A DNA stretch of 64,000 bases. Source: Plasmodiophora brassicae (Eukaryota > Endomyxa > Phytomyxea > Plasmodiophorida > Plasmodiophoridae). This document shows, one piece after another, positions 58,917-64,000 of the stretch (within the stretch, counting starts at the first letter, position 1; every line of letters begins with the position of its first letter). The stretch is taken from assembly GCA_039704465.1 (NCBI GenBank), contig JASFAU010000011.1, positions 496,001-560,000 of the forward strand, in the 5' to 3' direction. Under the pieces are notes generated by a model. The model did no database searches, was not told the DNA's origin, and saw nothing but the letters and a program-made list of their open reading frames with translations. Made by a program: the position numbers and the translations under genes.

Positions 58917-61001
58917 TCATCTGCGTAAGGCTTTGCCCGAGCGTCTGCCTGCACGTTTAGGCGCCTGATCGCGATGGAACTGCTGGACATCGGGATCCTG
59001 GTCCATGTCACCGCCACCGAAGCCGACGTCATCGAAGTCGTCGAAGTCCGGCGGCAGTGCCGACGGTTTGCTCTTGCGCCGTCCTGCCTTGCCAATCGAC
59101 CGACCGAAGTCCAGGTCGCCATCGTCGTCCAGGGCGGCGCCGAACCCTCCTTCGTCGTCGAAGTCGAAATCAAACGGCTTTCGAGATTTCAGCGCCCCAG
59201 CCCAGATATCATTGTCATCGTCTCCGAACGCCTTATCCACGTCCCCCATATCCCGCGTCATGTCCTCGAACGCCTTGAGGCCATTCCCGATTGTGGCCTT
59301 ACCGGCTACACCGGTCGCGGTGCCTTCCTTCGCGTAGCTTTTCAGGACCGGCGACGACTCGATACGGTTCTTGAGGAAGCGTTGCGGGGCCTGGCTGTCC
59401 GGGTAGAGGCAGGCGCAGACGGGGAACACGTCTCGAAAGTTCTCCCCCATCTTCCGTAACAGCTGGTCGATTGGCAGCGCTGTCAGTGGGGGCAACAGTC
59501 AGACCCATGAATGCACGGCCGAGTCCGAACATACGAGGATCTTTCGACGGGTCCCCAGGTCGACGACGTCCTGTCGCAATAGCGTCCAGTTCTCGGGAGA
59601 ACCCCACCAGGTAGTGAACCTTCATGAAGACGTCCTCAGGCAACTGTGTCTGGGTCAGTGACGGGTCACGACAATCGCTGCAGACGAGGCACCTGAAGAG
59701 CTTTCAGAATCAGGTGACGGAAAACAGGCAGCTCTTCATCGTCCACTCCAGGATAGTCGACGTGAGCGAACGGCGACAGGAAGCAGACGAAATGTATCCA
59801 CCTTCGCAGCTCTCGGCTGGTTTGGAGCCACGGCTCCCTGAACAGTCTGAACCATTCTCAGTCAAGCCGACCATGGCGGGGCCGGGAGTTCCAGGAGACT
59901 TACGCATCGGCTCGTTCCATTGCATCCACGGCACCCTGACCGAAGGTGTGCAGGTCCGGAATATCAATCGGTGGCGGCGCCAGACACGCCGGAGAATACA
60001 TCCCGAAGTCGGCAATGTGCTTGACGCATTGCGACGCTTTCATATGTGTGCCAAAGAAGATGTCGTGGATTTCGCTGCCGATCCGTTGCCGGTCCCGGCT
60101 GGTGGATAGGGCGTCGCGCGTCTCTGGGTCGCGAAGCGCGTCGGCAACTTCAGGGCACAGCCCGAAATTGAGACCCCCTGCGAACCGAATCGCTTCAACT
60201 GCCTTTGGCGGATCGTCCAGAAATGCCTTCTTCGGTTCGATCACGGTCCGGATGACGCGATCGCGAAGATCGGCGAGTCCCTTGCAATGTATCGTCAGTG
60301 TCAGCGGCAACGCGGTACAGTCGAGGACATACACTATTAGGCAGGTCTTCGACGGTCTCATTCTTGAGGTTGAAGAACAGGGCGTTGACCGTTATTCCCC
60401 GACGGACGGCGTCCTGCATGGGCGTTATCTTCACCTGATCGACAGCGTTAACGCACCGGGGGAACCCAGTCTGAACCACGCGCGCGTACCCGTTTGTCAG
60501 AGCGCTTTTTACCTTCAACGTACTGCAACCCGGTGATGTCAATTTCAAGGCCGCCTCGAGGGACGCAGGTAGCCGTCTGCTGGTGGTTCCGCTTCGTCTT
60601 CTTCACGTCGAACGGCTCTTTAGGCGCCCGCTCTAATCGATCGGCCCACGTTCATATGCGGTGTGCACGGGCGTCAATGGATGGATGGGGTGATGGCGTA
60701 CCGTTCGATTTGCGAAACTGGGACATGGCCTCGGCGAAATCGCCGCCGCTCATGTCGTCAACGGTCACTTCGATGCGCTCCTTCGTCGTCCGTCCCATCA
60801 TCTACAGCAAGCGGTGAGGCGGCAGCGGAGGGGATGGTGGGGCGGCAACCCGCATCGGACGACCTTGTCGCGCAGCCAGCCGCCGGCGAGCCGCACGACC
60901 GACTTCAGGCGGTACGCGGCCAGCATGGACTGGATCGCATTGATCGTCCGGATCTCCTTCTCATCCAGCCGCAGCAGGTGTCGTACGGGGACCTGCGACA
61001 T
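58917..61001 (-). CDS. CCA1: CCA-adding-enzyme (tRNA nucleotidyltransferase) homologue, divergent motifs
   Basis: A multi-exon gene from MSQVPVRHLLRLDEKEI (61001). The head domain has IRTINAIQSMLAAY, VVRLAGGWLRDK (first exon ends 60864), then MMGRTTKERIEVTVDDMSGG, MQDAVRRGITVNALFFNL, VEDLPNSGLADLRDRVIRTV and FLDDPPKAVEAIRFAGGL. The body has HVDYPGVDDEELPVFRHLIL and LPIDQLLRKMGENF. A D/F/G-rich tail (FDDFDDVGFGGGDMDQ) and a basic end follow. The architecture is that of eukaryotic CCA1/TRNT1, which adds CCA to tRNA 3' ends. Oddly, the catalytic DxD of GGxxRDxLLG...DID reads RIE, RRD reads RRG, and the PLR of the next motif reads PPK, so catalysis is doubtful. An active copy may exist elsewhere. 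Confidence 0.82.
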
Positions 61002-61248
61002 CTCTCGGCAACGGCTCCGGCGCGCGTTCGCACGGCTTCCCTCTCGCAGCCGCTGCTTCGCAGCACTGAGAATAGGACAGCAACGACGTCGAATCCGACG
61101 TCGGCACAGGCGCACGGGGAGCTCCACGTCCAGGTGCAGAGAGACGGGAACACGACCGCCTTCTACGGATGCATACCCAGAGCGTGCACTCGGGTGCACA
61201 GACAATCCAGACATGACGTTTCGTTCGTCGCCCGTGGCGTTATTCGAT

Positions 61249-61667
61249 TCAGAAAGACGGGTAACCCTGACAGGTCTTGAGCAGTTCCCTTGTTAGAAGG
61301 TCGGTGAGAATATGGGAGTCTTTCGTCGATTTCCAGTGCTGTTCCGTGTGGTCGTACAGGTACGTATGAACGCCCGACGTCGGCGATGACAAGACCACGG
61401 AATCCTGGTCGTCTGTGCGGCTCATCACCGTATAGCACCCGTGCTCCTCGCCCAGGTCAATCGTCAACCTTCGACGGGCAATCAGTCCCGCACGGTCGGC
61501 ACGCCCAACCACCCGTCTCACTCATGCGGCGACTGCCTGGACACCACCATGTTCCTGTTATACGTCACCATTGGAGCGACCGCGTCCTGCACCGTCTGCA
61601 GCAGCGCCGTCGAGTGCGCCCGGCGCCTCCACCCGCACCGCCGCCCCACCAGCACCCTCGCGAACAT
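61249..61667 (-). CDS. FXN: Frataxin
   Basis: The C-terminal exon is clear frataxin: RRLTIDLGEEHGCYTV, QDSVVLSSPTSGVHTYLYD, EQHWKSTKDSHILTDLL and TRELLKTCQ, matching the family pattern VLTxxLG..GTYVINKQ...WLSSPxSG..RYD....W...LxxLL. An upstream exon (61667-61569) starts MFARVLVGRRCGWRRRAHST, a plausible mitochondrial presequence, and continues ALLQTVQDAVAPM, which could be part of helix 1. The intron joining them is not resolved: phases do not meet with the obvious GT and AG, so the middle may hold another small exon. Frataxin acts in mitochondrial iron-sulfur cluster assembly. Confidence 0.75.
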
Positions 61668-61937
61668 TGTCGCACGCGACGCCGACGACGCACAATCACG
61701 TCGAGTGCTACAATTTCTGCGTTTGGGTGACCTCAGGAGAAGCTACCTATGCGTCGGTCGCTTCAGTGGAAGCTGCATCCGGAAGGGCAGGTTGGAAAAT
61801 GCGACAGTCTCTGTGTGTGCTGATAGTCAGGTTACTGGCCTCGCCCGGGCTCTAGAGGAGGCTGCGGTGCCTCGGGGAACTCTGGGTCGGGCAGGCATCG
61901 AGCAGCGCGCGTCGGCCGACTCGGTCGCGGAGACGCG

Positions 61938-63218
61938 ATGGATGCGGGATCGCGCAAGTACTATGCGACCCGATACCGATCCCGGCCCTGCCTGCAGGCG
62001 TTTCTTAGCGACCATTCCTATCTGGCGGTCGCCCTAGGCGTTCTTCTTCAGGTCGCGTTCTTCTACGTCGTGTTCGTGCCGTTTCCGTCCATGTGTCTGC
62101 CAGAGTTGCCGCCAACGTCGGCGTGGGAGTCGGCTATGGCACTCGCCGTCGACCGCGAATGCGACCACCAGGGCCTGCAAGGCACACCGCTGCCGTCCGA
62201 CGCCGTCCTGACGATGATGATCGCTCCTGATCGCGAGCGCTGGCTCCAGTACGACACGGACGACCACGTCCGTCGCCAGATCGACACGCTGGCGGTGTCG
62301 TACAGGCGCCTGGACCGTGTGGCGCTCATCGTCCTGACCGGCGACTGCTCGGTCAGGAGCATCGCCCATCGCGTGGGCCTGACCACACTGAAACCCGAAA
62401 GCGGCACCGATATCGGCGACCTGACCTACAACCACGCCTTCATCGTCATCGCCAAGTACGCCAAGACGTCCATCGTTGGGTTCGCCAGCGACACGATAAT
62501 CTTCACGAGAACATTGCAGATGGCCGCTGAAGCCATCGTCGAAGGTCGCAGACGTCACGACTGGGCAGACCTGTTCGCCGTTGGCGTCCGCCGCGACGTC
62601 ACCTTGGAACCGTTCGACCTCCTATCGCTTCAATCCGGGGAGGAGCACGTCCAGAAGAAGTCGTGGCGGGACCTGATGATGCGCTGCCGGGAGACGGGCG
62701 TCCCGTTCGTCAGCAGGTCGGCCGACTACTTCATCTGGAACCAGGACTGGTCTGGAAACTGGATCGATCAGCCGCCGTTCGTTCTGGGGGGCGACGGGTT
62801 CGATGTCTGGATGATCGGCTGGGCACAGGAGCGAGGCAATACGGCTACAATCAACCTGACGCCCGTGGTCGAAGCGTATCGACCCGTCCTGCAGCAGGCA
62901 GACGACGTCAGATTCGCTGCCGAACCATCCCTGGCCACGTTACTGAACAGCGGCGTGTTCCACGACCATGGCATGAAGGGCAGCGGCAACGTTCTCGACC
63001 TGCATTGGGTGGCGGCAAGGGCCGGCCAGGACAGGCACGTGGAGATCGTACGACAGGAACCAATGGCGCCGTCCGTTAACGCCAAAGAGCAGCGGCGACG
63101 GCATCGCGGTGGTCCAGAGCCGACTGGGAAGGCGGCAACCGATGCAGAAGAGGTGTCGGCACCAGTACCCGAACCCGTCAAGAAGGGCGGCGATGATGGC
63201 GCCCTCAGGGAGCAGTAG
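61938..63218 (+). CDS. Type II membrane glycosyltransferase-like protein
   Basis: A single exon of 426 residues from MDAGSRKYYATRY. There is a short cytoplasmic N-terminus, one hydrophobic anchor (SYLAVALGVLLQVAFFYVVFV, residues about 28-48) and a large lumenal domain. Sequence features of GT-A-type nucleotide-sugar transferase-like proteins are LTYNHAFIVIAKYAKTSIVG, FASDTIIFTRTL (a candidate xDx-type metal/sugar site), SRSADYFIWNQDW and PPFVLGGDGFDVWMIGWA. The last resembles the GRPGWDNWL motif of uncharacterised protist glycosyltransferase-like proteins. It probably acts in the Golgi on glycans. Enzyme activity and substrate are inferred. The tail (about 365-426) is charged, low-complexity and ends at a stem-loop overlapping the stop. 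Confidence 0.7.
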   Translation: MDAGSRKYYATRYRSRPCLQAFLSDHSYLAVALGVLLQVAFFYVVFVPFPSMCLPELPPTSAWESAMALAVDRECDHQGLQGTPLPSDAVLTMMIAPDRERWLQYDTDDHVRRQIDTLAVSYRRLDRVALIVLTGDCSVRSIAHRVGLTTLKPESGTDIGDLTYNHAFIVIAKYAKTSIVGFASDTIIFTRTLQMAAEAIVEGRRRHDWADLFAVGVRRDVTLEPFDLLSLQSGEEHVQKKSWRDLMMRCRETGVPFVSRSADYFIWNQDWSGNWIDQPPFVLGGDGFDVWMIGWAQERGNTATINLTPVVEAYRPVLQQADDVRFAAEPSLATLLNSGVFHDHGMKGSGNVLDLHWVAARAGQDRHVEIVRQEPMAPSVNAKEQRRRHRGGPEPTGKAATDAEEVSAPVPEPVKKGGDDGALREQ

Positions 63219-63245
63219 CGACTAACTAATCTTGTTAGTCGCTAC
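63215..63245. repeat. Stem-loop at the stop codon of the glycosyltransferase-like gene
   Basis: gtagcgactaac (63215-63226) and gttagtcgctac (63234-63245) are perfect 12-nt inverted arms around a 7-nt loop. The stem resumes outside with ggcgccctc and gagggcgcc. The stop TAG lies inside the left arm. A further near-copy, gttagtcgccac, lies about 45 bp downstream. It may be a 3'-end signal or a small palindromic repeat. Confidence 0.75.
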
Positions 63246-63450
63246 TCAGAGGGCGCCACCCACTGTATTAGTTCGCCGACATTCTCTGTTAGTCGCCACT
63301 GGTCAAACAGACGGAGCGCTCATTCCCTGTCGCAGGAATTACAACCCAAACACTCACTACTGATTCAATACAAACGAATTTGGCTGTGCTTAGTTTGCTC
63401 AAACTCTACAAGAATTTAAATGGAGCGAATCTATTTCGCCGTTCCTCCAG

Positions 63451-63751
63451 ATGATCCGTCCCAATCGGTTCGTCGAGCGACAATCGGGCATGATGCGCCA
63501 GTCGGCAAGGCCACACGACGACGAGCTCCTCGAAACCCGGGAAAGAAACCGGTGTCTTCGGGCGGATCGCTGACAGCGACGACGATAACGAAGACGACGG
63601 TTCGTCTACCGGCCCGGGCGACGACCCTGACGAGGACTGCTCTCGTTTCATCGAGCACCACCTGGCAAGGATGAGCGCCGACGACTACCATGAGTGGCGA
63701 CCAACAGAGAACAATGGCGAACTAACACAGTTGGTAGCGTCCTGTGAGTAG
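63451..63751 (+). CDS. Possible small acidic protein, model uncertain
   Basis: From ATG 63451 a frame reads MIRPNRFVERQSGMMRQSAR and ELLETRERNRC. A second frame then gives a more convincing IADSDDDNEDDGSST, then ECSRFIEHHLARM-like sequence (read DEDCSRFIEHHLARM), DYHEWRPTENNGEL and a stop at 63751. The switch needs a frame change, and I found no normal-length intron for it. Either the gene has an unseen upstream exon joined to the acidic part, or it is decayed. No family is recognised. Confidence 0.3.
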
Positions 63752-64000
63752 ATCGCTAAGGGAATAACAGAGCGAGGCGCCCGTTCCGCATGATAAAGAC
63801 GACGACGGCCGAACGGAGAAGGACAATGAGACAAATGGGCAACAGCGTGTGCAATCAAGAACACGAAGAGTCGCTAGCAGTGCGCTGATTCCCTGCCAGC
63901 TGGGATCGTTGGGAGGTACGCCCCCGTTGATATATAGTTAGCCATCGCGGGCATTACATGCTGGACCTGGAGAAGCGCCGGGAGGGCGCTCCTGAGCCAG
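63752..64000. other. Window end without a recognised gene
   Basis: Purine-rich sequence with no convincing reading frame. Any gene here would extend past the window. Confidence 0.5.

Noticed and set aside
59500..59530. A 25-bp intron in the CCA-like gene
   Set aside because: Too short for this genome; a donor at the upstream gtatgt gives a 57-bp intron with the same frame.
61441..62037. 198-codon plus-strand frame with a hydrophobic start
   Set aside because: It overlaps frataxin on the minus strand and the start of the glycosyltransferase-like gene in another frame; no motif was seen.

Overview
The window is nuclear DNA from a eukaryote. Almost every gene is cut by very short GT-AG introns (mostly about 42-71 bp) whose phases restore known domains. 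The gene set is eukaryotic: cohesin SMC1, a DYRK kinase, an Ariadne/ANKIB1-type RBR ligase, an FOP-type centrosomal LisH protein, frataxin, and an FUBP-like KH protein. The largest gene belongs, as far as I recall, to a family of giant surface proteins seen in oomycetes, ciliates and other SAR protists. Compact gene spacing, tiny introns, secreted ankyrin proteins and a basal-body protein would fit a plasmodiophorid-like rhizarian. That species-level guess is inference and weak.

Layout. Positions 1-3.2 kb are repeat-rich: a 67-bp direct repeat, a long inverted repeat with a perfect 38-bp hairpin at its centre, and a decayed Ty1/copia polyprotein on the minus strand. Positions 3.2-6.8 kb hold a divergent pair around a palindromic TATA box (a membrane protein and a small SET-domain protein), then a DYRK kinase. 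Positions 36.7 down to 7.0 kb on the minus strand are, by my splice reconstruction, one gene of about 8,700 codons. Its order is signal peptide, LamG, cadherin-like region, some 60-70 IPT/TIG repeats, Cys-rich GCC2/GCC3-like repeats, a multi-pass membrane core, and a cytoplasmic tail with paired CxxC motifs. It shares a 295-bp divergent promoter region with a nine-exon coiled-coil/zinc-finger gene (37.0-38.9 kb).

Positions 39-42.6 kb hold an ankyrin-UBA-RBR ubiquitin ligase. Then, on the minus strand, come a four-KH RNA-binding protein, a small secreted Cys-rich protein, a four-TM protein and SMC1 (43.3-52.4 kb). Positions 52.7-54.9 kb (plus) hold an LRR membrane protein, whose repeats are each one 72-nt exon, and the FOP-like protein. 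Positions 55.3-58.8 kb hold a tandem pair of secreted ankyrin proteins plus a decayed third copy. Positions 58.9-63.2 kb hold a CCA-adding-enzyme homologue with altered catalytic motifs, frataxin, and a type II membrane glycosyltransferase-like protein. No rRNA, CRISPR array or prokaryotic operon was seen, and I did not recognise a tRNA.

The most interesting item is the giant receptor/channel-like gene. It is apparently intact over 29.7 kb, with an intron-poor repeat array and an intron-dense conserved C-terminal third.
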